This document shows, piece after piece, positions 11,301-20,236 of a DNA stretch of 64,000 bases. The notes under the pieces are model-generated. The model had not been told where the DNA came from and made no database searches. It was given only the letters and a program-made list of their open reading frames with translations. The stretch lies in NCBI GenBank assembly GCA_934047225.1, contig OW204011.1:14210339-14274338 (forward strand), written 5' to 3'. The position numbers were made by a program, and so were the translations under genes. Numbering within the stretch: the stretch's first letter is position 1; each line of letters starts with the position of its first letter. This DNA is from Ypsolopha sequella (taxonomy: Eukaryota; Arthropoda; Insecta; Lepidoptera; Ypsolophidae).

Positions 11301-11427
11301 CGCCATTAATCGTTTTTAAACTTGCTTTTATTTTGTTATCATTAATCGTGTTTTTCTTTAAGGACAATAACCTGGAATTTATTAAAGACACATTCGAGCC
11401 AGAATCATAGATTCCCGAAGTTTCCAA
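8308..11427 (-). CDS. Gypsy pol polyprotein: protease, reverse transcriptase, RNase H, integrase
   Basis: The uninterrupted frame gives 1039 residues from a TTG codon; the open frame actually reaches 11484 with no ATG, so it should be entered by frameshifting. The protease motif IYDSGSN has Asp8. Reverse transcriptase spans about residues 240-430 with catalytic YIDD at 374-377. RNase H has YTDAS (Asp523) and FSDHKPL. The integrase has an HHCC finger at about 711-749 and a core with Asp779, Asp838 and Glu874 (DD35E). The C-terminus has a GDLVYVEKG-like beta domain. All key catalytic residues are present, so pol looks potentially functional. A minus-strand A AAA AAC heptamer at 11481-11475 leads into exactly this frame by a -1 shift. 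Confidence 0.95.
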   Translation of the reverse strand: METSGIYDSGSNVSLINSRLLSLKKNTINDNKIKASLKTINGVKKSIGMVTLKIKIFDIEENINVFVIGEENFDYDFLIGLDCIEKFKLIQNEKLKITQNIHNPKEEDKKKEINPKNTKIIPGFTGSNVEETQSINDKKKDVDIVLKTKNEKNDECKINLNENIEVDNFCISINHLDLQKQSQIDKLICKYNSLFAKDKYDIGTVKGYEAHIDLIIDKYCSKIPYRCTIDDMKEIEEQVSKLLKKKLIEESYSPFAAPVTLAFKKEEGRRSRLCIDFRDLNKIVVPQSQPFPLIEDLMVKTRRCKFFSTLDINSAFWSIPLKIEDKQKTAFVTQEGHFQWTCLPFGLKTSPAIFQRILCSIIRKHKLSDFTVNYIDDILVFSETFAEHIKHLSLLLEAILREGFKLKFSKCNFAQDSVKYLGHIIKNNTITPLKDNLIAIKDFPIPKTQKNVRQFLGKINFYGKYVPNISIILDPLHNLLRKEQTFIWSQKCEESFETVKKLLCSKPILAIYDPDLPIHIYTDASIQGIGAILKQPQLNGEEKPCAYFSKKLNDSQKSKKAIYLECLAIKEAVKYWYHWLIGKTFTVFSDHKPLEKMNIKSRTDEELGNLTYYLSQFNFEVKYSPGKYNLEADCLSRNPVLESCENQDKGLKIVNFIKLEDIQNDQGKNEIIKQNTSKLILKDTIYYKKIGNKEKILLTEEFSTKIIKKIHYLYCHLGIQQMENKIKPFYIAKNLTNNIRKICNNCEICIKNKSRGKYKFGLMSHLGPATYPFQIVSIDTIGGFGSSRSTKTYLHLLVDHFTRYAYVLTSKTQSSSDFIKLVQKVPQGNNKIGMILCDQYPGINSKDFKNFLAKENIPIIFTAVNSPFSNGLNERLNQTLVNKIRCKINEKKDKLAWTTIAHECTKRYNETEHTVTGFSPKYLLEGKNIDIVPEELKQKITQNDLFQDRKIALENTIKSHNYNKQQFDKIRKQCELKIGDLVYVEKGNRLNRKKLDELKIGPYKILEKLSNSIYRINTGHRKSESNLFHVTKLVPVPEN

Positions 11428-11474
11428 GGTGTCATTTATTAATAATTTTATTTTGATTAATGGCGAAATTACAA

Positions 11475-11481
11475 GTTTTTT
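11475..11481 (-). promoter_or_regulatory. Slippery heptamer A AAA AAC for -1 ribosomal frameshifting
   Basis: Read on the minus strand in the gag frame, the codons are CCA AAA AAC TTG TAA. The heptamer A-AAA-AAC is in the correct phase, and a -1 slip enters the open pol frame directly. However, the gag frame already ends at TAA 11510-11508, 24 nt before the heptamer, so ribosomes would not reach it unless that stop is a mutation or is read through. Confidence 0.6.
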
Positions 11482-11507
11482 GGATCAATTTCATTTAATT
11501 CCGTTTC

Positions 11508-12617
11508 TTATTCAGAATTGTTAATGCTCCTTATTTGATCCCTTTTTGGTTTATCACCATTTTTGTTTTTAAACCAACATAAGGATTCAGGATGATAGCG
11601 GGTACCTTTATTTTCTTTTTCACAAATTTTACATGGACTGACTATATTTTTAACATGTTTCTCCTTAATTTTACTTTCAAAACTGACTATCTTTTTTTCA
11701 AAATTCTTTTTATTCACCAAATATTCTAAACCTCTGATGTTATTAAATAAATCTTCAGTTTCTTTCAAATTTTTCCTATCAATTTTATCGGCTATAAAAT
11801 TTGGTAGCCCCGTAGCAATCAAATCAATAAGAGTGGGTTTATCCATTGATTTATTTATCTCCAATAATAGTTTTTCTTTTTTTAAAGCGTATTCTAGTAA
11901 TGGGCCCTGTCTATATTTAAATAGAATTGCATACCTGATTGGCGACCAACCTCTGTCTGCAAAAGTCTCACAAAAGTTTTTTTTCCATGTTGACCATTCA
12001 GAGTTAACCGTATATTTTATAAGCATGGAGCTGTACCAGTCTAGACACGACTCCTGCAAAAACAACCTAAGACTCTCAATTTTCTTAACGTCTTCATCAA
12101 TTCCTAAACGCACACATTCTGCTTCAAAAATACTCATCCATTGTGACACATTTGACGTTTTACTATTGAATTTTTCTATTGCAAATTTCTCTAACAAATT
12201 TCTCATATTATGATGAGATTTAGATGTATCCTTCATTTCAGCAAAACTCTCCAGAATTCTTGTTAAAATCTCTTCTGAGACTCCTGAAGTAGAAGCCTGT
12301 TGTTGTGTTCCCAGTGAAGCTTCTTCCAGTAAATATCCTTTAAACTGCATATTTCCATCTTGATCTATGTACACATCACTTATCTCCGATGTCAATGAAA
12401 TCCATACTTGTCTTTTTTCATGTCTCCTTTGTAACGTAGCTTTGACTTTTTGAAAAGCTTGAGTTTTTATAATCGTCTCATGTAATCTTGCCGGTTGGAA
12501 CTGTTCTGGGATGTAAAAAATGTTTTTATCGGCATCCGTAATTGAGGTTATGCAGATTATATTTGATTTTGGATCTTCACCAGATTTCACCATGAATTCA
12601 AACTTTAACTTTTCCAT
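11508..12617 (-). CDS. Gypsy gag protein
   Basis: The 369-residue protein starts at the ATG that follows the 5' LTR leader (MEKLKFEFMVKSGEDP). The middle (about residues 150-300) has the helical retrotransposon capsid pattern (WMSIFEAECVRLGI; FLQESCLDWY; FRYRQGPLLEYALKKE-like blocks). Near residue 330 an atypical zinc-knuckle-like CKIC...H...C cluster suggests nucleocapsid function. Its role is to package element RNA into particles. The frame ends at TAA (11510-11508). Eight more sense codons and a -1 slippery site follow in the same frame, so this stop may be a recent nonsense mutation. The N-terminal 100 residues are not a family I recognise. Confidence 0.85.
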   Translation of the reverse strand: MEKLKFEFMVKSGEDPKSNIICITSITDADKNIFYIPEQFQPARLHETIIKTQAFQKVKATLQRRHEKRQVWISLTSEISDVYIDQDGNMQFKGYLLEEASLGTQQQASTSGVSEEILTRILESFAEMKDTSKSHHNMRNLLEKFAIEKFNSKTSNVSQWMSIFEAECVRLGIDEDVKKIESLRLFLQESCLDWYSSMLIKYTVNSEWSTWKKNFCETFADRGWSPIRYAILFKYRQGPLLEYALKKEKLLLEINKSMDKPTLIDLIATGLPNFIADKIDRKNLKETEDLFNNIRGLEYLVNKKNFEKKIVSFESKIKEKHVKNIVSPCKICEKENKGTRYHPESLCWFKNKNGDKPKRDQIRSINNSE

Positions 12618-12654
12618 TGTTGTTACAAACAGCTGTAGAAATGTTGTTTTATAA

Positions 12655-12992
12655 TGTAGCTTTATACACAGGCCCCACTTTCTTAGAACCGTGAAACAAA
12701 AACCAAATTGAGTTGCTCTGAAAAGAGAATATTTTATTAACCAATAAGTACTTTACATTTTTATCTTTTAGGCTATGTACATTTAATGTAAGTAATTGCA
12801 AATCTTACCTGAAAAGAGAAACAACATTTAGAGCTATTATTTCACAAATTCATTTTTATGTTTGTTTGTTATACACTTGTCTGACAACAGCTCACAGATT
12901 ACATAACTTTCAAACATGCCTGTCATCCTTACCATAGATTAACGCGTGAAAGCGCGTTCAAATTAAATGAAGTGTCACTATCTTCATTTACA
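12655..12992 (-). repeat. 5' LTR of the minus-strand Gypsy element
   Basis: It appears identical to 7925-8262 over 338 bp. Its outer edge is at 12992 and its inner edge, next to the gag leader, at 12655. Confidence 0.95.
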
Positions 12993-13044
12993 TTGTATAT
13001 TATACATTCTTGACTATTAAAAGAAACGCTCATACCTAGAGCTG

Positions 13045-13320
13045 ATTCAATCTAGAGACATACCAAGAAATTGTGGTTTTTCCCCGTTACCACATGAACC
13101 CATAATTCCTCTAATCTTGGCAATTTCAGTACAAAAGACACCCATCTTGATGTAGTTGACAAACTCAGACAGTTTAATTTTTTTAAAAGACGCTTTGCGC
13201 AGACCCCCCTTTCCCCTCCAAATTGGAGAGGCTCCCAAAGGCTATCGATCTTTATCGGTAGATATTGGTCCAATAAACAATTGTGGCAAGTGGCATCCTT
13301 TCTTCCGAAAAACTAAACTG
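13045..13320 (-). repeat. Dispersed repeat, inverted partner of 6645-6880
   Basis: Reverse complement match to 6645-6880, including TATCGGTAGATATTGGTCCA and AAAGACACCCATCTTGATG. The copy lies just outside the Gypsy element. Confidence 0.65.
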
Positions 13321-13329
13321 GATGAGCTA

Positions 13330-13626
13330 ACGGACCCAGCTATAAACCTACAATTTGATAATATTGTATTTTTATAAAATACTATTATTTTTTTTTATTA
13401 TTTCTTATTCGTGATCAACTTTTTTTAATCGCTATAGTTTTCCTATAATAGGCCAGTTATGAGTTATGACCTAACCTATAATCGACACGTTTTTCACATT
13501 TTTCGATCCGCCAGTTTCAGATATAGGGGGGGGGGGGGGCACATACATTTTTTTGTTGTTTTTCAAAAATTTCCCTAAATATAATTGGTATATACTTTTA
13601 CAATCAACTTTTTAAAATGTACAGAG
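13330..13626. other. AT-rich repeat relic with poly-G tract
   Basis: No gene is seen. The region holds a run of about ten G near 13527 and a block (CGATCCGCCAGTTTCAGATA) resembling sequence near 6470 and 15300-15610. These are probably pieces of one retroposon 3' region. Confidence 0.35.
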
Positions 13627-13966
13627 GATCTAAAAAGGTCGACTTGAGTGAATTATAAAATGATTTGAAAGTAGGATAGAGTCAAAGATTTTTCACGCGT
13701 GCAAAAGAGACGGCATTAGAACAGAATCATAATGTGATTCACACAAAACGGCCTTTTTAGAGGACCTGTGGATCTAAAAAGGCTGACTTGGGTGAATCAT
13801 AGAATGATTTGAAAGTAGGACCAGGTCCTCTAAAAAGGCCGCTTTGGATGAATCATATTATGATTCTGTTCTAATGCCGTCTCTTTTGCACGCGTGAAAA
13901 AACTCTGGCTCCATCCTACTTTCAAATAATTTCAAGATTCACCCAAGTCGGCCTTTTTAGATCCCC
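13627..13966. mobile_element. Long foldback element, about 340 bp
   Basis: GGATCTAAAAAGG near 13627 pairs with CCTTTTTAGATCC near 13966. The arms remain complementary inward for about 140 bases (CACGCGTGCAAAAGAGACGG against its complement near 13880; AATCATAATGTGATT against its counterpart). The inner part repeats the outer GGATCTAAAAAGG motif, so the element is a palindrome with internal repetition. No coding capacity. Confidence 0.8.
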
Positions 13967-14275
13967 AGTTCGATATCCATATTGTATTTTGAACCATATC
14001 GTATTTGTTGTATTTTATTTGGAACAATGTCAAATATTTAAATTTTTTTACACCGTGTTGTGTGGACAAATTAATGCATTTGAATTGACCGCCAGAAGGT
14101 GCCAAAGAGGTGTTAGGTTAGGGTACTATCAACAATTGAAAAATTCTAATTGCCCGCCAGATGCTGGAAATATAAATTATAATAAAAAAAGGAATAATAA
14201 TCAAAATTCATTTATTTCGATCAACAAAAAGTCATAAAAACACAGTGTACACACAGTATAAAAGATACACGATTT

Positions 14276-14900
14276 AAATCTGCTTTACATATTATTAGTA
14301 ACATAAAACTCCACAACGCCTCAAGTTTACTAGAAGAAAATGCTAAATAGCATTAAGTTCGCCTCTGTACATACACATAACTTGTTATTGTGCAATAAAG
14401 TAAGCACGCTGAGATCACGCCATGAAGCAATAAGGAAGAGGAGTTGCCGATAGTTCAATTATTAATTACTCCAAGTAAAATTGTGTGACACTGCGCAGGG
14501 TGGAAGGCAGAGATACAGGGAAAGATTGCTCCGCCGATCCACCAATCATAGAGCGCACAGAGCACATGCCACCAATCGCAATCGCACCCTTTAGTGACGT
14601 CATGGCCGAATTGATCGTAACATGGCTCCATTCCTCTTCCTTATTGCTTCGTTGGTCACGCTGTTCTCAGTTCGCGAAGGTTTTGCATGCGCCAGAGCAC
14701 CCCGCGGAGCCTGATGACGCAGAGATTTTCTCGCAAAAATTAAAGTGAATCTTAGCTGTTAATATCTATTTTGTTATGATGGTCATTCACGCTTATTTCA
14801 GTGATATAATTATGACGCCTCTGAAAAGGCAAAATGTTTTTAATTTTTATGTCCCTTTATCTACCTACATAACCCTAAAATGTTGTTGACGAAATTATTA
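14276..14900 (+). repeat. Composite dispersed repeat; uninterrupted reference for the copy split at 30083-35459
   Basis: The left part (AAATCTGCTTTAC..., GAAAATGCTAAATAGCATTA) matches 29988-30080. The right part (TTGTTATTGTGCAATAAAGT through TGTTGTTGACGAAATT) matches 35463-35912. Here the two parts are contiguous. The right part also has CAATAAA and a TGACGTCATGG (CRE-like) motif near 14594. A short frame at 14485-14748 overlaps it but has no recognisable domain. Confidence 0.7.
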
Positions 14901-14956
14901 ATCATGCAGCATTCAGCCAAACACAAAGTTAATACTAAATATGCACTAGGTATTTT

Positions 14957-15714
14957 TAGGGTTCCGTAGCAACTAAAAGGTACAAAAGGAACCTTTATGT
15001 TGAGACGCCGTTGTCCATCCGGCCGTCCTTATGTCACAGCCTCATAACTTTAGCAACGTTAAAGATGAGATTTGGCACATATATTATTAATTTTCCCACA
15101 TATCACGGTGTAAAAAAATATGAAAAGTTTGAAATTGTTCAAAATATTTCCAAAACAAAAGTGAGAAAATTAAAAATATCCTTAAAATACAATATGGAAA
15201 TCAAATTGTAGATATTAAAAAGCTGATTGTTAAAATATATACTTTTACTATATTTACTGGCACGGTTTCGAGAAATCTTTAGAAAACTACAAAAATATGT
15301 ATGTCTCCCCTCTTATTTCCGAAACTGGTGGACCGAAAAATATGAAAAAGATTTGGATTATAGATCATAATTGGCCAATTACAGGAAATTTATAGCAATA
15401 AAAAAAAATCAGCATTTATGGGAAATATAAAAAAAGAACTAATATAAATTAAAAACAATATTTTTAAAAATACATTATGGGTATCAAATTGTAGGTATTA
15501 AAAAGCCAATTTTAAAAATAATTAGTTTGGCTTTATTTTTTTGCGTTTGAAATACCATAAAAAATGTATGTCCCCCAACCCCCTTATCTCCTAAGCTGGT
15601 GGACCGAAAAATATGAAAAAAATCATGGTAATATGTGTTAAGTAAAGATTACAGTTAAAATAATGCGATTGAGAACGTCACGAAAAAAAATTACAAAATT
15701 AAATTTATCATTCA
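14957..15714. other. LINE 3' region relics
   Basis: TAGGGTTCCGTAGCAACTAA near 14958 is a typical retroposon 3' block. Two similar segments containing 'CTGGTGGACCGAAAAATATG' lie near 15325 and 15595, so a 3' region appears partly duplicated here. No gene is supported. Confidence 0.4.
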
Positions 15715-15770
15715 CAATACGGAACCCTAGGTACGCGAGTCTGACTTGCACTTGCTCGCTTTTTTTTTCA
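15715..15770 (+). mobile_element. LINE 3' tail fragment, variant copy
   Basis: ACGGAACCCTAGGTACGCGA followed by GTCTGACTTGCACTTG and a T-run. This is a diverged version of the tails at 4335 and 5030. It ends only about 35 bp upstream of the promoter of the secreted-protein gene. Confidence 0.5.
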
Positions 15771-15806
15771 ATATTTACACAGGTTACAAGATGATTCTCT
15801 GAAGAG

Positions 15807-15845
15807 TATTTAAGAGCCAGCATGAACTACAATAGCGTACTTCAC
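15807..15845 (+). promoter_or_regulatory. Putative core promoter of the secreted-protein gene
   Basis: TATTTAAG at 15807-15814 is followed about 30 bases later by an initiator-like CTTCACT (15840-15846). This leaves a 5' UTR of about 40 nt before the ATG at 15881. Confidence 0.45.
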
Positions 15846-15880
15846 TTTATAAACTTGGGTGAAAAGAAATAATTGAAAGA

Positions 15881-15919
15881 ATGCACTCTCTGTTAGTCGC
15901 TTTTCTCATCGGCGCCGTG
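15881..15919 (+). CDS. Secreted Ala/Gly-rich protein, exon 1 (signal peptide)
   Basis: ATG opens 13 codons, MHSLLVAFLIGAV, ending at a consensus donor GTG|GTAAGT in phase 0. The stretch is strongly hydrophobic and forms the start of a signal peptide completed in exon 2. A TATA-like box lies 70 bp upstream. Joined with 19058-19106 and 27232-27461, the frame stays open for 105 residues. Three sites with good consensus and phase agreement support a real gene. I do not recognise the family; short secreted proteins with this exon layout are common among lepidopteran immune and silk-gland products, but that is only a hint. Confidence 0.75.
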
Positions 15920-15999
15920 GTAAGTTTTTTATTAATTGTTGAATTTTTCCAAAACTATTTTGTTTTGTTTTAATAAGCTGCTATTTGTTTCGAGATTCG

Positions 16000-16351
16000 G
16001 GGTTCGGGGTTATGGCTTTTTAAGACGGTAAAAATTCAAATTTCTTAACAAAATAAATACCACTTGTTACCTTACAAGATGAAGTGCAGGTTCATTAAAA
16101 AAAATCACGGCAATAATGTATAGTAACTTCAGAAAAAAAACAGGAATTTCAAGAAAATCTCTTGAATAGCATTGCAGCGCTACGGGTGTAACCTGAACTT
16201 GACATCCTGTTTTTTTTTTCTGAAGTTACAATACATTAGTGCCAAGATTTTTTTTAATGAACCTGTACTTCATTTTGTAAGGTAACAAGTGGTATTTATT
16301 TTGTTCAGAAATTAATATTTTACTATCTTAAAAAGCCATAACCCCGAACCC
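16000..16351. mobile_element. Foldback element in intron 1, about 350 bp
   Basis: GGTTCGGGGTTATGGCTTTT (16001-16020) is the exact complement of AAAAGCCATAACCCCGAACC (16331-16350). Pairing continues inward for about 150 bases (AAATACCACTTGTTACCTTA against TAAGGTAACAAGTGGTATTT), leaving a loop near 16150-16200. No coding content. Confidence 0.85.
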
Positions 16352-16773
16352 TATTTTGCCCAATTACGGAACTCCGACTTTTAACGATTTGTGAACCTCC
16401 CCCGAGCTCTAATGTTCTGGAACTTATTGACTAGTTCACTTTTCGACAGTTGTTAATTCTAGCGGCATGGCTGGTAACATTTGGCAGAATGAGGTTTTTT
16501 AATAAAATTGTGACTAATTTTGATGTTGGTACGACAAATTTCATTTTGCTAAATTAACAGTTTTTCGAGTATGTTACATACTAAAAACGGATAAATAACT
16601 GTTACTATTGCGTTTTACGACAAAAAATACGTATTAATTACCTAAATAACACATAACAAATTATGTAACAAATAAATTTATTTTTAAAACGGGAAAATGT
16701 AACAAGTGTTTTTAAGTTTTTGGCGAATTTATATGTAGGTATATATTTTTTTCGAAAGCTTTTGTAAAAGCTT
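16352..16773. other. AT-rich intron sequence, no feature seen
   Basis: Intron 1 sequence of the secreted-protein gene. I see no repeat or coding signature. Confidence 0.3.
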
Positions 16774-16915
16774 TCGGCTCTATTGAACACTGTTATTTGT
16801 GGGAGGCTCTACTTAAAGACAATATAGACAGAAAGTATATCACCATACTAAAGAAAATATATGATCATAGTTCAGCAAGAGTCACACTCGACCAAACAGG
16901 ACCGACATTCAAAAT
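16774..16915 (+). pseudogene. LINE reverse transcriptase fragment (RTE-like)
   Basis: The plus frame translates to a block containing LWEALLKDNIDRKYITILKK followed by IYDHSSARVTL. I recognise this as the region after the first catalytic Asp block of RTE-type LINE reverse transcriptases. Only about 45 residues survive, without upstream or downstream domains. Confidence 0.65.
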
Positions 16916-17350
16916 GAGCGTTTTTCCTTATTTCAAATTTAGTGTCAAATAAGATTCCTAGATGGCACTGTCGTATTCTTTAGCAACAGAATCAAAGACA
17001 AAATTTGCAAAGATTCCAAACAAACGAAAAACCGCTTTGGCATTGATTGCTACGAAACACATTTTATCTATGGTGACATGGACAGCGCCATCTGGGGAAA
17101 GCTAAGAACTAAGAAAAAAAAACAACCAGAAAAACGCTCAAGAATTAAATGAGACTTGAGGATAATTCATGATTAATATAAAAACGGCTCACATCAATAC
17201 GTGTTATGATCGGGAAAGCCGACCAGTTTCAGCAGATTTAGACTGCTTTCATCTGGGCGAGTAAAGACAGTAAAGAAGAAAAATTTATTATATTGCATGA
17301 CATTATAAAATACTTATTTAAATTTTTACACAATGTACCTTAAATGTCTT

Positions 17351-17845
17351 TTTAAATGCAAGTGCTTGTAAAGGCCCACTTTTTATGCATCAAAACCGAA
17401 CAGAAATTCGATTATTTTGCCCTAGGGCTTTATTATTATAATTTTTTTAAATGTATTTACTCGTACAATAATTGGCTAACCTGCAAACTTTCCTATGTAC
17501 CATAAATGTTATACTTTTTTTTCCACTGTTTAACGGCTCTGGATATACCTAGTCCTTTTGAGCCAATCATAATTTAAAGTTCACAAGATTATATTTGTTT
17601 TTGATAGGCTAGCTATATATTTAAAGCTTATTTCGAACATATATAACAAGTTGTCTTAATTAACGTTTACTGAACCTGCGGTTCCATTTCCTCACACTAT
17701 GCATTGAAAAACGTAGTATGATACACGGGCGTAAGAGCAATAAATTACTCGGTTACGTTTAAAACACTCGCTACGTTCTTGTTTTAAATCGTCCTCGTAA
17801 TTTATTCCTTTTCGCCCTTGTAGCAAAAACTACTATTAAATTAAT
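17351..17845 (+). mobile_element. Non-autonomous dispersed element 'B', copy 1
   Basis: It starts near AATGCAAGTGCTTGTAAAGG and ends near AAACTACTATT. Shared internal blocks (ATTTTGCCCTAGGGCTTTAT; ACTGTTTAACGGCTCTGGAT; ATGATACACGGGCG) recur at 44216-44610 in the same orientation and at 20237-21205 inverted. Relative to the 44-kb copy this one carries extra sequence near 17610-17680. Confidence 0.7.
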
Positions 17846-17860
17846 AGTATTAATTGCACG

Positions 17861-19057
17861 TGTGTCTTAAGTTTTTTTAAATGCATGTGTGTAATGTAAT
17901 GTGTGTAATAATAATTCAATTGAAAATTGTTTTTCTGAATTATTTTATAAGTTATTACCGATGTAGTAGCACTACAAGTGGCTTAGATACTTATAAGCAT
18001 TGATTATCTACAAAACCAAGTTTAAGAAAGAAAAGTTTGTATTTAGTCTAGGAGAGGGTTAAATTTTAATTGAAACACTGTTAGGTGCTGATTTCGTTAC
18101 TTCCTTTTACATTACGGTAACGGTGGTATGTTAATGGGAAGTTAAAAAGTAACGTAAAGGAACATAAAGCAGCGAGCACATTGAAGACTTCGATTTTGTT
18201 ATAAATAAAAAAGGGCTTGTATGTAAACGCACAACAGAAAATACTAAAAATGCTACTATACTCGTATATCAAAAATACTAACTTTAATATAGATATAAAA
18301 CACGTTTATTGTTTTTGTAGTTTAAAATAATTAAATTTAATAAAGAAAAATAAAGAAAACAAATAACCTATATTGTGTTTTTTTACCATTATCATAAATA
18401 TAAATAATATTATAATTTTATTTATATAATAAGCGTTTAAAAAATACCAAAATATGGTTAAGTTTTATAATACAGCGTAGCCTAGGCCTTGTAATTACGT
18501 CACCATTCTTTACGTTACCGTCCAATAAAAAATATATAATTATTTAATTATATTTTAATGATTTTGTTAGATAATGTATGTAATTTATATTGCCAATGAT
18601 AGATATATACATTAGGATTTAAAAAAAAAATACGTCATAATAGGATATCTTGATATATTCAAGCAGCAATGAAAATGGGACACTGTTTTGACCATCTCGT
18701 AACGTTAAGAACATAAATATCCCTACAACTTTGGATTTAATAATTTTATTTATACCTTTCAATTTTTATTTCAACAAAATGTTTATTTTAAAGTATTTTT
18801 CGGTCTTATATAAATGTAAGTACGTTTTATTTTACTTTTATCCTCGAAAGTTGATGGTAACGTAAAGGAATGATTTTTTTCACGAGACCGCATTTAAATC
18901 ACTTTAAAAACCAATTGAGCTGGTATTTTATCAATATATTACTTATTTTAGTTATTTTCCCATGAACTTGGATTTTACTACTTGATTCTAGACTTGCATT
19001 GCATTGCATAGAATAGAATAACAGGTTAAAATGATTAACAACACTTTATCATTTCAG
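17861..19057. other. AT-rich intron 1 sequence with repeat-like GTAACGTAAAGGAA motifs
   Basis: The motif TAACGTAAAGGAA appears near 18151 and 18858, with relatives near 18103 and 18510, suggesting an AT-rich repeat element. No coding signature. Confidence 0.3.
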
Positions 19058-19106
19058 GTGTCGTGCTCTATGAGCGTGCAACATGCGCAAGCGATGCCAG
19101 GAAATG
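19058..19106 (+). CDS. Secreted Ala/Gly-rich protein, exon 2
   Basis: Acceptor TTATCATTTCAG precedes 16 codons (VSCSMSVQHAQAMPGN) plus one base, and donor G|GTAAGT follows. The start completes the hydrophobic leader; AQA is a plausible signal-peptidase site at about residue 25, leaving a mature protein starting near MPGN. Phase 0 in and phase 1 out match exons 1 and 3. Confidence 0.75.
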
Positions 19107-20236
19107 GTAAGTAGAAAGAGAATCGTCACGTGATGAATGCCTGAGGGGGTGTCAGAGGTTTCTCCAAGACTTGGAGATCTTGGAGTCCAAGTAACTACTG
19201 TGGATCCAGAATCATTCGTTTATTTGTGAAACATAGTTTTACTTGTGATATTTTTACAAGATATTTGTGTCATGTTTGAGCGCTATGTTCTGCCTTAAAT
19301 TATGGCATACAAATATAAACATATGCAATATAAACAAATTTAAATATTTAACATGCTTAATTTAAAATTTGATTTAACAAATAAATATATTATATGTCAA
19401 AAGGAAGAATTATCATTTAAATAATCATTAATTGTATAATAACACTTATCAATAAGCAAATCAAATAATTTCTTCTTGAATAAAATAAAATTCACGATTA
19501 TAATTAAATGCATTATAGATTTTACCTATCATTTAAATCGTATATATATTGCTTCATAAATTAATTAAACCTTTAATTTACTTCTTGTACATTCGTTATT
19601 TTATTACATAATGAATGAATGAATGAATGAATGAATTGACACTTTATTGTACACAAAAGACATATAAAAGAAAACAGAGTATCGAAAACATAATTTTGTA
19701 CAAAGGCGAACTTATCACTTAAAGCGATTTCTTCCAGCCAACCTTTGGGTGGTGAAGAAATAGTCACTAGAAAAGTAAAAATAGGGGGATAGACGTAATA
19801 GATAGAGTAAATTAAATGAAAATCAATAAAGTGTTAATACAAATAACCTACCAAATTAAACTTAATTTTAATAGATATCATAGACTTACATAAACAAATA
19901 CACAAAAATATATTAATAAATACATCTATAATATATATATATATATGTATATACATTTAAATATCAATATAATAAGGGTAAATAAGTGATGAGACTACCA
20001 ACCTAATGAAACTTCATAGTGAGATCTGACTTTCCTCTTAAATATCGCCAAAGAAGACGACATACGAATCTCAGTAGGCAACTCGTTCCAAAGACACACA
20101 GCCTTGACCGCAAAAGAATTCCCATATGCAGTAGAAGTGTGCTTAGGGATACTAAGCAGGTGACTTTCCCTGCAGCGTAAGGAATTGACATAATTGACAA
20201 AGTATATTGACCTAATGCATCGTCTTTGGGCTTTAA

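Larger units (their letters stand above)
7925..12992 (-). mobile_element. Complete Ty3/Gypsy LTR retrotransposon (5068 bp)
   Basis: Two 338-bp LTRs (7925-8262 and 12655-12992) flank gag (12617 to 11508) and pol (to 8308) on the minus strand. I found no difference between the LTRs by eye, which implies recent insertion. A polypurine tract (TTGGGGAGGGGAGA, minus strand) abuts the 3' LTR. The sequence after the 5' LTR starts TTATAAAACAAC and lacks the usual TGG of a tRNA primer-binding site. No matching target duplication was found: the outer flanks are TATAA and TTGTA on the plus strand. Domain order PR-RT-RH-IN is Ty3/Gypsy type; the clade is not assigned. Confidence 0.95.
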
